DNA from: Myxococcota bacterium | Lineage (GTDB): Bacteria > Myxococcota_A > Polyangia > HGW-17 | Length of the DNA: 64,000 nt | Reading direction: 5' to 3' | NCBI GenBank assembly: GCA_018821305.1 | Contig: JAHJMN010000199.1 | Coordinates: 25,521-89,520, forward strand | Part shown: positions 34,245-43,362 of the stretch, in pieces | Position numbering within the stretch: the first letter of the stretch is position 1 | Layout of the letters: each line of letters opens with the position of its first letter | Program-made: the position numbers and the translations under genes | Notes under the pieces: generated by a model | Database searches by the model: none | The model's input: the letters and a program-made list of their open reading frames with translations, nothing else | What the model was told of the DNA's origin: nothing

Positions 34245-36186
34245 GAGGGCCGTTCCATCCAATAGTTCCAAAGCAACAGAGAAAAAACAGTCGGAAATTT
34301 TACAAAGGTTGACTTCCAAAATTTCAAATTTTTTGATTCAAGAGAAGGAACGAATATTTTTATATTCCAGTTTTGTTATTCCCTTTATTGCTTACTGGTT
34401 TACGTTGCCGCCGGGAGTTACTTGGGGCGATTCCCCTGAATTTGCAAACGCCGCTGTTTCGATGGGCGTGAGTCATCCATCTGGATATCCACTTTTTACT
34501 CTTATTTGTAAAATCTTTTCATTCCTGCCTTTTTCCGAGAAGGCTTATGGAATGAATCTCAGTAGTGCCCTTTTTCAGGCATTGGCTGTGTTTATGGTTT
34601 ATCGAACCACGACATTTATTACAAAGAATGCACTGATCTCTTTTTTAAGTGCGATGGTTCTAGCGTTCTCTTATACGTGGTGGTATCATGGCAGAATTAT
34701 TGAAGTTTATGCTCTTCAAAACTTTCTTGTTTCACTTATAATTTATTTTGTTGTGAGATACCTGAGTGATGAAAATATTCGCTGGATTTACTTCTCCTGT
34801 ATTGCTTTTGGACTTGCTTTCACTAATCATTTAACAATTGTTCTATTTGCTCCGGCCATGCTTTTTGTTCTGGGGTCGAAAAACTGGAAAGAAAATTTCC
34901 ATTTTCGTCATCTTATAAAATTTACATTGATAATAGGTGTGTTCCAAATTCTGTATGTTTATATTTATTGGCGTGCGACTGTCGCTGGTTCAGACACAAT
35001 AATATGGAATCAACCAGATTCGTGGACGCAGTTTTTATATCATGTAACAGGTAAAGAATATTCAGTTTTCAGGAAAAGTGCATCCATTTCAACAGGGGTT
35101 ACGCGCTTTATCAATGTTCTTGTAAAGCAATTTGGGCCAATTGTTCTGGGGTTTGCTGTACTTGGGGCTTTGGAATTATTTGCTCGAAGTTGGAGAACAG
35201 CTATATTTATAATTGCAGTTTTTCTGAGTTACCTTATTTATAACTCGTCTTATAACGTTATGGATATTGAATCTTATTACCTGATTCAATACATGCTACT
35301 TACAATTGCCCTTGGTGTTGGAATTGACTGGCTCTGGAAAGTCCGGGAAGTCCCTATCCCTGCGTTGAGTTATGCAATTCCTTTGCTTGTTGCTTTCACT
35401 GCGTTATCGCAGATTGGTTCGAACTGGGATCTAAAATACCGTGATGCCATTGCGCACTATTTCGGTCATCAATCATGGAAGGCACTTCCAGAAAATTCAA
35501 TTATGATTACAGACATTGATGGCCCAGCCTTCACCATGTGGTATCAAGCATATTCTCTTCATCCTAAGGATAAAAGCAGGGTTGTTATTACTCGTGCCAT
35601 GTATATGGAGAAACAAAAAAAATGGTACCGGGACTTTCTCAGAAAAAAATATCCTGATGTTTCATGGCCTTCCGAAGGGGTTGCCTATGGGAACAAATTG
35701 TATGAACAATTGATTGACCTGAATTATAATAAATATAAGTTTTTTGCTGCAACTTATTACAGGGTGCCTTTTAAAAATCACGTTTATTTAAACCAAGGCT
35801 GGATAAGCAGTATTGTAAAACCAAAGGTAGTTTTTTCAGGGGGAATTCAACCCAATAAGACTTTAAGATGGTCGTATTTAACAAAAATTGTCCGGGCAAA
35901 CCGTAAGGAATGGTACTCGGGATCATTCCGTAAATTTAAAGTAAATCAGGAAGTTGGGTGTGTTGCCGAGTATATAAATAATCACGGTGGAGCTACTCTT
36001 ACTTGGATAATAAAATCCCCTGATGGCAAAACTTATTCTAAACAAACCAGAAAGATTTCAACTTCCGAACCAATAAGTGCCCATAAGTTTAAAGTTAAAG
36101 ATCACGCATCAGAAGGAAACTGGCAGTGCGAAATATATGAAAATGGCCGAAAAATCTCAGTACTTCCGTTTACGGTGGGCAAATGA
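34219..36186 (+). CDS. DUF2723-family GT-C-like membrane protein
   Basis: The 655-residue product starts at the ATG at 34219 with AAGGA upstream, overlapping the previous gene. After a basic N-terminus, the first membrane helix is followed by the DUF2723 signature: LPPGVTWGDSPEFANAAVSM, then GVSHPSGYPLFTLICKIF. About ten more helices run to residue 400, and a soluble domain of about 250 residues closes the protein. The Asp and Glu of WGDSPE sit in the first loop, as in GT-C glycosyltransferases. The eukaryotic relative TMEM260 is a protein O-mannosyltransferase. A lipid-linked sugar donor and protein acceptor are therefore plausible here, but not shown. Confidence 0.83.
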   Translation: MRTKSRTGKRAVPSNSSKATEKKQSEILQRLTSKISNFLIQEKERIFLYSSFVIPFIAYWFTLPPGVTWGDSPEFANAAVSMGVSHPSGYPLFTLICKIFSFLPFSEKAYGMNLSSALFQALAVFMVYRTTTFITKNALISFLSAMVLAFSYTWWYHGRIIEVYALQNFLVSLIIYFVVRYLSDENIRWIYFSCIAFGLAFTNHLTIVLFAPAMLFVLGSKNWKENFHFRHLIKFTLIIGVFQILYVYIYWRATVAGSDTIIWNQPDSWTQFLYHVTGKEYSVFRKSASISTGVTRFINVLVKQFGPIVLGFAVLGALELFARSWRTAIFIIAVFLSYLIYNSSYNVMDIESYYLIQYMLLTIALGVGIDWLWKVREVPIPALSYAIPLLVAFTALSQIGSNWDLKYRDAIAHYFGHQSWKALPENSIMITDIDGPAFTMWYQAYSLHPKDKSRVVITRAMYMEKQKKWYRDFLRKKYPDVSWPSEGVAYGNKLYEQLIDLNYNKYKFFAATYYRVPFKNHVYLNQGWISSIVKPKVVFSGGIQPNKTLRWSYLTKIVRANRKEWYSGSFRKFKVNQEVGCVAEYINNHGGATLTWIIKSPDGKTYSKQTRKISTSEPISAHKFKVKDHASEGNWQCEIYENGRKISVLPFTVGK

Positions 36187-38876
36187 ATCTGGAAAGAAAA
36201 GATCTTTTAAAAACAGGATTTATCGGATTATCATTTGTTTTATCTGCAATTTTAATACAGGGCGCTCTTGCTGCACAAATTATTTCTATCTTAATTTTTA
36301 TTTCAGTTACGTACATTATATATAGTAGGATTTCAATAGTAATATGCAAAGAAAATAAAGAGCGTATTTTAGATTTACTGCTTCCTGTTCTTTTTCTTGC
36401 ACTGATTTTATACATTTATTTCCCTCTCCTACAGGGAAAGATGCCATGGATTGCAGATCACAGCGTTCATCAGATGAAAGCATGGATTTTTACTGAAAAA
36501 ATACTTTCAGGGTGGCAATTAACAGGCTGGACAAATTTTGCATCTGCAGGATATCCCGCTGAGGTACTATATCCACCTCTGGCAGACTACTTTATTGGTT
36601 TTTTCCGGATAGCAAGTTTTGGACTTCTGAGTTGGGAGCAGGTTTATGCCTATTCTTTTCTCAGTTTTCTCCTGTTTTATTATTTTTCCTTCTTTTATCT
36701 TGGAAAAAAATTTGGGGGAAATGCCGGTGCAGTAGCTGCTGGAATATTTTCATTAATTGATATGGGGGCTTTCAGGCAAGGTGGATGGATATTCATGGTT
36801 CGCTGGGGAGTATGGCCCTTAAGTTTTTCCCTCGTACTTACTTTGTGGGCTTTGTACTTTTTCAGTAAATACCTTGAAGAAGACGTTGGAATGCGAAGAG
36901 CAATTATAATGAGCAGCAGCGCTCTGTTATGTCATCCCATGGCACTTCTGGTTTTAATACCAGGTGGTATTTCGATTGTCTGGTTTAAATTTTTCTCAAC
37001 TGAAAATCGTTTTAATGTAGCCCTTAAATTTTTCTGGTGGTCTTTTGTCACCCTGGGCGTCACAGCCTGGTGGCTTTTTCCATTTCTGAAATACGCACCG
37101 GATTACAGTGCTCATGTAAGCGCAATCAATGGTACTATTAATAATATGGCCGGCAGTTTCATGAATATGGACATATGGGCCGGGGCGCTTCCGTGGGTAA
37201 TTGCGCTGGCTTTGGCAGGTGCTGTAAAGATATTCATCGACCAGACGCCGGTTTTTTTACTTGGATTAGTTTCTGTAAGTTCTCTCTTTGTTGTATTTAC
37301 AACAACGACACTGGTGGCGGGATTGGGTTTAATGGAATACTTGCCATCCCTGAAACACGTTCAGTTTCCCCGTTTTCTTCTTTTTATTAAGGGTGTTGGA
37401 ATTCTAAGCGCTGCTTATTTTGTAAGCTATATCATTCGGAAAATCAGAAACGCTCCACCACTTAAATGGCATATAAAAATTGTATTTCTGGTTTTTATTT
37501 CGGTTTTAATAGTTCCACTATTTCAGTATTTTGCCGATAAGTCAATTCAACCTCTAAAAAAATATCCAGTTAATCCTTCATTTGAAAAAGGGATGGTGGA
37601 AATTGCTCAAGAGTTAAAAAAGATTAAATCAAATCGAACAGATTTCTTTCGAATAGCCATTGATGGTGGGTTTGGTGAACATCGACATGCGTCATTTCCT
37701 CTGTATGCGGATATTCCTTTTGTCAAACTCAGTTTTCTACCGGCGGAGACATTTCGGTTTCGGTCAAAGACTAGATGGAGCGAAATTCCAAGGACTTCAC
37801 CTGAACTGACTCGACTTAATGTAGCCTATGTCGTATCAATGGGACCATCAAATCTAAAAGATATCGTCCTTATTAAAAAAGTAGAAAACATATATCTTTA
37901 TGAATTTAAAAAGTATTCTCCTGAAAGAGTGTACTCTGAAACTGCTAAAACAGAAGTAATTCATTTCCGGGATGACTCAATTTCCGTAAAAGTAGGTGAT
38001 GGCTCTGACAACAATGAAATCCGGTTTGCAGTTCATCCATTTGTACGCTGGAAAGCACTTGTAAATGGAAAACAGGTTCCAATTTCAAGATGGAAGGAAG
38101 GAAACCTTGTATTCATGAGTGTTCAGGCTCCTGCAGGTAGTACGGTAAAATTACTGTATTCATTAAATATTTTTGATATAGCGAGTATTTTTATATCAGT
38201 TTTTTTCATAGTTATCCTGTTTGCTCCCCATCGATTCCATAATAAATTTTTTGTTACGGCGGAAATTTTGTATTTTAAATTATGGCGTTTTGTTTCAAGG
38301 CTTTTTTCTGATTGGTGGAAAAACAGATTTTTCCGAATTGGGACTATTATCTTGGCAATATTGTTACTTTTTGCAATATCCTTTTTAGTCTATTCATGGA
38401 GTCCTACATCAAAAACGGGTTTTGATTTAAATAAAGCTACAGTCTTTAAAATAAAGCATGATAAAAAGGAGAAATGTCATTATTTTTATCCAGCCCGTTT
38501 TTACTGTGGTTTGGGTTCTGATTATGCAGGGGCAGAATTGAGGACAGTGGATAGAAATACGCTCAGTGGAATTTTTCTGCATCCGAGTGATTCACGGCAT
38601 TATGAGGTCAGTTTTAAAAATATAAAGTTAAAGAGCGCGATCTATATTGAGGGGGGAATTGATGATAATTCTCCCGAGCGTACCGGAAAAGTGGTACTGG
38701 AAACATATTTTGATAGTAATAAGATTTCTACAATCGTTTTTAAAAGAAGAGGTGTTTTATATAATAAAATCATTGATACTTCTAACTCAGATGGTAAGAA
38801 GGGAACCGTTTCATTTATTATAAAAGGTACAGGAGTAACTCCATCTAATTTTATTTTTAGACCTTCTTTGAAATAA
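36183..38876 (+). CDS. Multi-spanning GT-C-like membrane protein (PTPS-related domain)
   Basis: The 897-residue product has two membrane helices before a GT-C-like core. The loop reading GKMPWIADHSVHQMKAW, then WTNFASAGYPAEVLYPPLAD, matches the 6-pyruvoyl-tetrahydropterin-synthase-related membrane domain (PF10131), which despite its name resembles glycosyltransferases and YfhO. About ten helices reach residue 440. A soluble region then leads to two further helices near residues 660 and 725 and a beta-rich C-terminal domain. Its start overlaps the DUF2723 stop (ATGA). Both proteins probably modify a surface polymer or protein; the acceptor is unknown. Confidence 0.8.
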   Translation: MNLERKDLLKTGFIGLSFVLSAILIQGALAAQIISILIFISVTYIIYSRISIVICKENKERILDLLLPVLFLALILYIYFPLLQGKMPWIADHSVHQMKAWIFTEKILSGWQLTGWTNFASAGYPAEVLYPPLADYFIGFFRIASFGLLSWEQVYAYSFLSFLLFYYFSFFYLGKKFGGNAGAVAAGIFSLIDMGAFRQGGWIFMVRWGVWPLSFSLVLTLWALYFFSKYLEEDVGMRRAIIMSSSALLCHPMALLVLIPGGISIVWFKFFSTENRFNVALKFFWWSFVTLGVTAWWLFPFLKYAPDYSAHVSAINGTINNMAGSFMNMDIWAGALPWVIALALAGAVKIFIDQTPVFLLGLVSVSSLFVVFTTTTLVAGLGLMEYLPSLKHVQFPRFLLFIKGVGILSAAYFVSYIIRKIRNAPPLKWHIKIVFLVFISVLIVPLFQYFADKSIQPLKKYPVNPSFEKGMVEIAQELKKIKSNRTDFFRIAIDGGFGEHRHASFPLYADIPFVKLSFLPAETFRFRSKTRWSEIPRTSPELTRLNVAYVVSMGPSNLKDIVLIKKVENIYLYEFKKYSPERVYSETAKTEVIHFRDDSISVKVGDGSDNNEIRFAVHPFVRWKALVNGKQVPISRWKEGNLVFMSVQAPAGSTVKLLYSLNIFDIASIFISVFFIVILFAPHRFHNKFFVTAEILYFKLWRFVSRLFSDWWKNRFFRIGTIILAILLLFAISFLVYSWSPTSKTGFDLNKATVFKIKHDKKEKCHYFYPARFYCGLGSDYAGAELRTVDRNTLSGIFLHPSDSRHYEVSFKNIKLKSAIYIEGGIDDNSPERTGKVVLETYFDSNKISTIVFKRRGVLYNKIIDTSNSDGKKGTVSFIIKGTGVTPSNFIFRPSLK

Positions 38877-38881
38877 TCAGC

Positions 38882-38940
38882 TACTGTCCTGTGTTGAATT
38901 TCATCGTTAACTTGAAAATACGATAATACAGGACATTAAC
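38882..38940. repeat. Palindromic repeat, GTTGAATT/ACAGGAC subfamily
   Basis: TACTGTCCTGT at the left and ACAGGACATTA at the right form imperfect inverted arms. The inner part (TTGAATT..ATCGTTAACTTGAAAA) is shared with the copy at 46753-46808 and, reversed, with 51700-51740. It lies between the GT-C cluster and the PAP2 gene. Confidence 0.75.
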
Positions 38941-38991
38941 GTATTAAGTTTAAAGTGTGATTGTTATTTCAAAGGAATCAGACAGGGCATT

Positions 38992-39813
38992 ATGAAGCAA
39001 TATACAGTAATTATACTTTTAGTAACTTTAATATCAGTCTTTTCTCCCGATGCTGGTGCTAAAGATTATGTCACATATAAACCTGAAATATCAATTCCTT
39101 TGACCAGTGCAGGGTTTTCCGTATGGATGTTGGGGGAAATTTTTAAAGGCTCTCTCGCCCCTGAACGATGTCGATTCTGCCGCAAGAATTTTCTGGATGA
39201 AGAAGTTAAAAATATCCTTTCCTGGGGAAGAAAGAGAAATGCAGCGGATATGTGGTCAAACGTATTTTTAGTTTCAATACCACTTGTTGGCCTTGGAAGT
39301 TTGTCGCTATCTGGACGAGATATGTGGGATTCATCTGATACTGCAGAAGAAACAGGAAAAGCCGCCCTTGTATATTTCGAGAGTCTAAGCGTTGCAATGC
39401 TCTTAAATCAGGTAGTAAAATTCATTGTGGCGCGGGAAAGACCTATAGTTCGCCATTTAAGCGGTTCTGAAAAGGATCGTCCTGATACGAGGCTATCTTT
39501 TTACAGTGGACACACTACCGCCGCTTTTGCCATGGCTACTGCCGGCTCCATGCTTTTACAAATGAAAGAATGGAAATATTCAAATGCCGCTTGGGTTGTA
39601 AACATGTCTCTCGCAGCCACTGTGGGCTACTTGAGAATTGCAGCGGATAAGCATTATTTTTCCGATGTAGTCATTGGAGCTTTGATTGGTATTGCAGCCG
39701 GAATTATTGTTCCAAAACTTCATGAAATAAAGGAATCCGATACTCAAAAAAAGAGCTTTCAGATTACGATGCCCGCCCCCTTATATATGTTTTCAATTGG
39801 TACAGCTTTTTAG
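38992..39813 (+). CDS. PAP2-family phosphatase
   Basis: The 273-residue product has a signal-like first helix and the three acid-phosphatase motifs of the PAP2 superfamily: KFIVARERP (KxxxxxxRP), FYSGHTTAAFA (SGH with the catalytic His) and RIAADKHYFSDVVIGALIG (RxxxxxHxxxD). It has five or six membrane helices. Members dephosphorylate phosphatidic acid, undecaprenyl pyrophosphate or lipid A. An extra Cys pair (CRFC) lies in the loop near residue 60. The TAG stop lies in a repeated 19-base module also found at 63838-63856. Next to the GT-C cluster, recycling of a lipid carrier phosphate is a reasonable guess. Confidence 0.87.
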   Translation: MKQYTVIILLVTLISVFSPDAGAKDYVTYKPEISIPLTSAGFSVWMLGEIFKGSLAPERCRFCRKNFLDEEVKNILSWGRKRNAADMWSNVFLVSIPLVGLGSLSLSGRDMWDSSDTAEETGKAALVYFESLSVAMLLNQVVKFIVARERPIVRHLSGSEKDRPDTRLSFYSGHTTAAFAMATAGSMLLQMKEWKYSNAAWVVNMSLAATVGYLRIAADKHYFSDVVIGALIGIAAGIIVPKLHEIKESDTQKKSFQITMPAPLYMFSIGTAF

Positions 39814-39939
39814 ACCGCTTGCAGAGTAAAAAGATCGACAGAGCAATCCTTTGTAATTTCACATTGATATTGAATGTTTATGACCTGAGCCTGTCCCTGT
39901 TTACCTGACTATCTGCTTTCCCTGTAAAAAAATACAGGT
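39811..39939. repeat. Second repeat family: TAGACCGCTTGC module and CTGTTTACCTGACT module
   Basis: Two separate sequences here recur together at the right end of the window. TAGACCGCTTGCAGAGTAA (39811-39829) matches the reverse complement of 63838-63856 with one mismatch. The 43-base stretch at 39897-39939, starting CTGTTTACCTGACT, matches 63717-63758 in direct orientation with few differences. CCTGTA and TACAGG inside the second module form a small hairpin. The first module supplies the stop codon of the PAP2 gene. Confidence 0.8.
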
Positions 39940-39965
39940 CAACATGAAATCAGTTTTTAACAGGT

Positions 39966-42026
39966 TTAATGTCTTATATTTATGCGCCAGTCGACGCAGG
40001 TCACGTGTTCTGATGTAGCCAATATTGGATTAAGATCCAGTTCTTCGATTTCCGGCGCAGCTTCAAGCAAAGCACTCAGTCTCTCAATAATGTTAGCGAA
40101 TTTATCTGTATCAAGAGGCTTCATTCCTCGTGCACCTTCGAAAATCTTCCAGGATTTTAATGTTTTCAGGAGGTTTAAAACCTCTTCCCTTCCCACAGGA
40201 GCAAGACTCGCAGCTACATCCTTGAAAATCTCAATAAAAATTCCACCCATTCCAAACATCATCAAATGTCCGAACCCGGGAGTCTTGGACACACCGGCAA
40301 ATAACTCGCGCCCGGAAAGCATTTCCTGAATGAGTACACCTGTTGCACCAGGAATATCCATTAAACGGTTGAACTCTTCGTGAGCCTGCTGTGTGCAACT
40401 TATATTGAGGGATACTCCACCTGCATCACTTTTATGAAGAACTCCTGAAACTTTCATGACAATTGGATACTGAATAGACGCAAGAGCAGCATCAAGTTCA
40501 AATTTTGCGGATACAGTAAATTCTTTTACTCTGCTGATTCCAGCAGCATCAAGGAGTTCTCTGGCCACTTCGGGCGTTAGATATCCGTCAGGCACTTTTT
40601 CAATGATTTCACGTATGCGCTTACTATCTATTTGTGGAAGCTCTGGGTTTGTCAATGATGGCTCAGAACGGTTGAATGCGCGACCCATCCCCTGACCGAG
40701 TAAAACTTCATCGGAGAAGAAACTCCTGCCCAGAGATTTAAAGTAATTAACTGCATCAGCAGCGGTTACGATGGATGGTAAAACCGGGAATATGGGTTTG
40801 GTGCAGGTCTTCATGCGCTGATCTAAAACCGCATAAACTGGAGAAACGTCTGTGAGACCTGGTGTTCCAAATATGACAACCATGCCATCAACTTCCGGAA
40901 ACTTGGTATCTATAGTTTCCAGGATCGTATCCAGTTGGGCAGCAGTACCTGTGGCAAGGAAATCAATAGGATTTGAAACACTGGATCCGGGATACAGTTT
41001 TGTAAGAAGTTCATCAGCTCTTTGTCCAGTGAGGTGAGGAACACTAAAACCGGCTTTGCTCAAGGTATCGGCAAGCATAACTCCCGGCCCACCTGCATGT
41101 GTTATAATTGCAATATTTTTTCCAGAAAGTTCCCTGTGAGAAAATAGTGCTGCGCATAGCATTAATTCTTCTCGACCATAACATCTGACAACGCCCGCTT
41201 TACGGAAGAGAGCATCAACGGCGGCATCGGAACTTGCCATGGCTCCCGTGTGACTTGATGCCGCACGGTTACCAGCTTCACTCGCGCCGGCCTTGATTGC
41301 TGCCAGTTTGCAACCTTTTTTTATAAGAGAAGATGCATGTTTGAGAAACAATTGAGGCTTATCGATTTTTTCCATATAAAGGAGTTTTACTTCGGAACTG
41401 ACACCAGGTTCATAGGTAGTGTCCCAGAAAGCAAGAATATCCTCAACACCAGTCTGAGCACTGTTTCCAACGCTGTACATGGAACTGAAAGTAAGCCCCA
41501 TATCAATCCCAGCTTCCATAATAAAAGCAGCTGTGGCACCGGAGCCAGAAGCAAAATCGACTCCATCAGGATTCAGTGATGGAATCGGACCGGCAAAAGT
41601 TCCCTGGTACGTAGTGGTAAGTATGCCCATGCAGTTGGGCCCAACAAGAGTTGCATCAAAGGAATTCACAGTTTCGAGGAGTTGTTTTTCTAAAGCAGCC
41701 CCTTCTTTTCCTGTTTCAGAGAAACCTGCACTCAGAACAATAAAAGCGCGTGTCGAACATTTTTCTGCCATGGTCCTGACTGTCGACGGAACAAACTTAG
41801 AAGGTATTGAAATAATAGCAAGATCTACCGGACCTGGTAAATCCGCAGGATCTGCCCAGCATTTAACACCCTGAACAGATTCTTCCTTCGGGTTTATTCC
41901 ATAAAGTTTCCCTGTAAATTTTCCATCCAGAATATTTTTTAAAACTTTTCCACCTGGCTTTGTGACCTCATTGGATGCTCCAACCACGGCAATACTTTCA
42001 GGATTCACGAGTTCTCGACGGATCAT
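39966..42026 (-). CDS. ADP-forming acetyl/acyl-CoA synthetase
   Basis: The 686-residue product joins the alpha and beta parts of NDP-forming acyl-CoA synthetases in one chain. Residues 7-100 are a CoA-binding domain (SIAVVGASNEVTKPGGKVL). The central succinyl-CoA-ligase-like domain has the phosphohistidine at His259 (AASSHTGAMASSDAAVDALF). The C-terminal 200 residues are an ATP-grasp domain (KFELDAALASIQYPIVMKVS, VLHKSDAGGVSL). The enzyme converts acyl-CoA, ADP and phosphate to acid, CoA and ATP, reversibly, and typically conserves energy during fermentation of amino acids or acetate. An AAAGGAG ribosome site precedes the ATG. The gene stands alone between plus-strand neighbours. Confidence 0.92.
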   Translation of the reverse strand: MIRRELVNPESIAVVGASNEVTKPGGKVLKNILDGKFTGKLYGINPKEESVQGVKCWADPADLPGPVDLAIISIPSKFVPSTVRTMAEKCSTRAFIVLSAGFSETGKEGAALEKQLLETVNSFDATLVGPNCMGILTTTYQGTFAGPIPSLNPDGVDFASGSGATAAFIMEAGIDMGLTFSSMYSVGNSAQTGVEDILAFWDTTYEPGVSSEVKLLYMEKIDKPQLFLKHASSLIKKGCKLAAIKAGASEAGNRAASSHTGAMASSDAAVDALFRKAGVVRCYGREELMLCAALFSHRELSGKNIAIITHAGGPGVMLADTLSKAGFSVPHLTGQRADELLTKLYPGSSVSNPIDFLATGTAAQLDTILETIDTKFPEVDGMVVIFGTPGLTDVSPVYAVLDQRMKTCTKPIFPVLPSIVTAADAVNYFKSLGRSFFSDEVLLGQGMGRAFNRSEPSLTNPELPQIDSKRIREIIEKVPDGYLTPEVARELLDAAGISRVKEFTVSAKFELDAALASIQYPIVMKVSGVLHKSDAGGVSLNISCTQQAHEEFNRLMDIPGATGVLIQEMLSGRELFAGVSKTPGFGHLMMFGMGGIFIEIFKDVAASLAPVGREEVLNLLKTLKSWKIFEGARGMKPLDTDKFANIIERLSALLEAAPEIEELDLNPILATSEHVTCVDWRINIRH

Positions 42027-42240
42027 GCTACTCTCCTTTGTGTAGTAAAATCAACATGTTAAAAAAAATAATAAATACCTGAAAAAGACCCTAGAACATT
42101 TCAAAGGCAAATACAACCGGATATTTTGGGACCAAATAGGTTTTTTTTATATCAGAAAATATGTAATAATTTCATTATTATATTGTCATTGATAAATGCA
42201 GGTGATTATATCGATATTTGCTGTATAGTTTGTTTCTTAA

Positions 42241-42286
42241 GCAAAAAATCGACGAAAAATTTGATTTCTTGTATTTCAGAACAGTA
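42241..42286 (+). repeat. GCAAAAAATCG module of the palindromic repeat family
   Basis: A 46-base copy of the sequence at 63955-64000, with four mismatches, ending in CAGAACAGTA (CAGGACAGTA in the other copy). In the right-end copy this module follows directly after the TTACTGTCCTGAG arm, so the arms enclose it there. The surrounding 344-base gap (42027-42370) holds the divergent promoters of the acyl-CoA synthetase and the lipoprotein; nothing else was recognised. Confidence 0.8.
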
Positions 42287-42370
42287 ACAGTATAACGTTG
42301 TGCCGATAATTATGGTATATACAATAGGTTCAGGTGTCTGACTGTTCATACCCTGGATTGGGAGGTATCA

Positions 42371-43306
42371 ATGAAATATATATTTTTATCAGTGATTTTC
42401 CTGTTGGGATCCTGCAGTCTTCTGGTAAGTTTTGATGAAGACGAACTGAATAATATTAATAATAGCAATAATACAAACAACACGAATAGCACGAACAACA
42501 CAACAACTAACAATAATAATACTAATAATACCAATAATATAAACGGAGAGATTTGCTGGAATCTGGTGGATGATGACGGCGATACTTCTTCTGATTGCGA
42601 TGATGACGAGTGTAGCTCACATAAATTCTGCGCTGCCTCCGATTCATGTATCAGTTCTCAGTGCAATTTGATCTCTTGCCGCTGGTCTCAGGTTTGTGAA
42701 ACTGGATGTAATATAGCTCACAGTTACTGGAATACTGAATATCCTGGAAATTGCAGTAATGATTCCAATTTAGTTTGCACATTTGATTATACTGTCTCTA
42801 CAGGAGTGGCTTTTAAATGCATAAATCCTCCTGATGTTGCTCATTATGGCAGTTGCACTGGCGGATGTCCAAAGGGTGACATTTGTTTGAATAACCGATG
42901 TTTAACGATTTGTTCTGAGGACAACCCATATTGCCCTGCGGGGGTCACTACCGACTTGCAGGACACTTTCTGCCTCTATGAAGGTAATGAATCAACAGTT
43001 GCCACTGGATTAGGCTACTGTGCTTTTGCAAAAGAATGCAATCTTGCCCTGAGTGATTGTCCTGATGACCACTACTGCCGCATACATCTGGATGATCAGG
43101 TCTGGAAAACCTACTGCAGCGCTTATAGAGGCACAATTCCTACGGGAAACGCCTGCTTAAGACAGGAGGATTGTCAGCCTGGTAATATTTGTCATAATGA
43201 TGAATGCAGAAAAACCTGCACTGTTGGAGAAAACAGTGAGTGTATAAATGGCGAGACATGTCAAAAAATTGGTACAACAAGTTATGGATTTTGTCTGCCT
43301 CTTTAA
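42371..43306 (+). CDS. Cys-rich lipoprotein with Asn/Thr linker
   Basis: The 311-residue product has a lipobox (FLLGSC, lipidated Cys15). About 35 residues of almost pure Asn, Thr and Ser follow (residues 27-60, e.g. NNTNNTNSTNNTTTNNNNT), encoded by AAT/AAC/ACA triplets. A WNLVDDDGDTSSDCDDDEC motif akin to the MopE metal-binding units leads into a long Cys-rich section with C-x-x-G-x-x-C patterns (GGCPKGDICLNNRC, QEDCQPGNICHNDEC). The protein should be surface-attached with its Cys-rich head held off the membrane by the linker. The GGGAGG ribosome site is strong. It stands alone. Confidence 0.83.
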   Translation: MKYIFLSVIFLLGSCSLLVSFDEDELNNINNSNNTNNTNSTNNTTTNNNNTNNTNNINGEICWNLVDDDGDTSSDCDDDECSSHKFCAASDSCISSQCNLISCRWSQVCETGCNIAHSYWNTEYPGNCSNDSNLVCTFDYTVSTGVAFKCINPPDVAHYGSCTGGCPKGDICLNNRCLTICSEDNPYCPAGVTTDLQDTFCLYEGNESTVATGLGYCAFAKECNLALSDCPDDHYCRIHLDDQVWKTYCSAYRGTIPTGNACLRQEDCQPGNICHNDECRKTCTVGENSECINGETCQKIGTTSYGFCLPL

Positions 43307-43362
43307 ATTATTATACTACGTCAATGTCCTGAAATTAATAGAATAGAAGTTTCCGTTAAATC

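Noticed and set aside
39897..39939. Possible CRISPR or tandem repeat array around the CTGTTTACCTGACT block
   Set aside because: There are only two copies, 24 kb apart, with no regular spacers and no cas genes.
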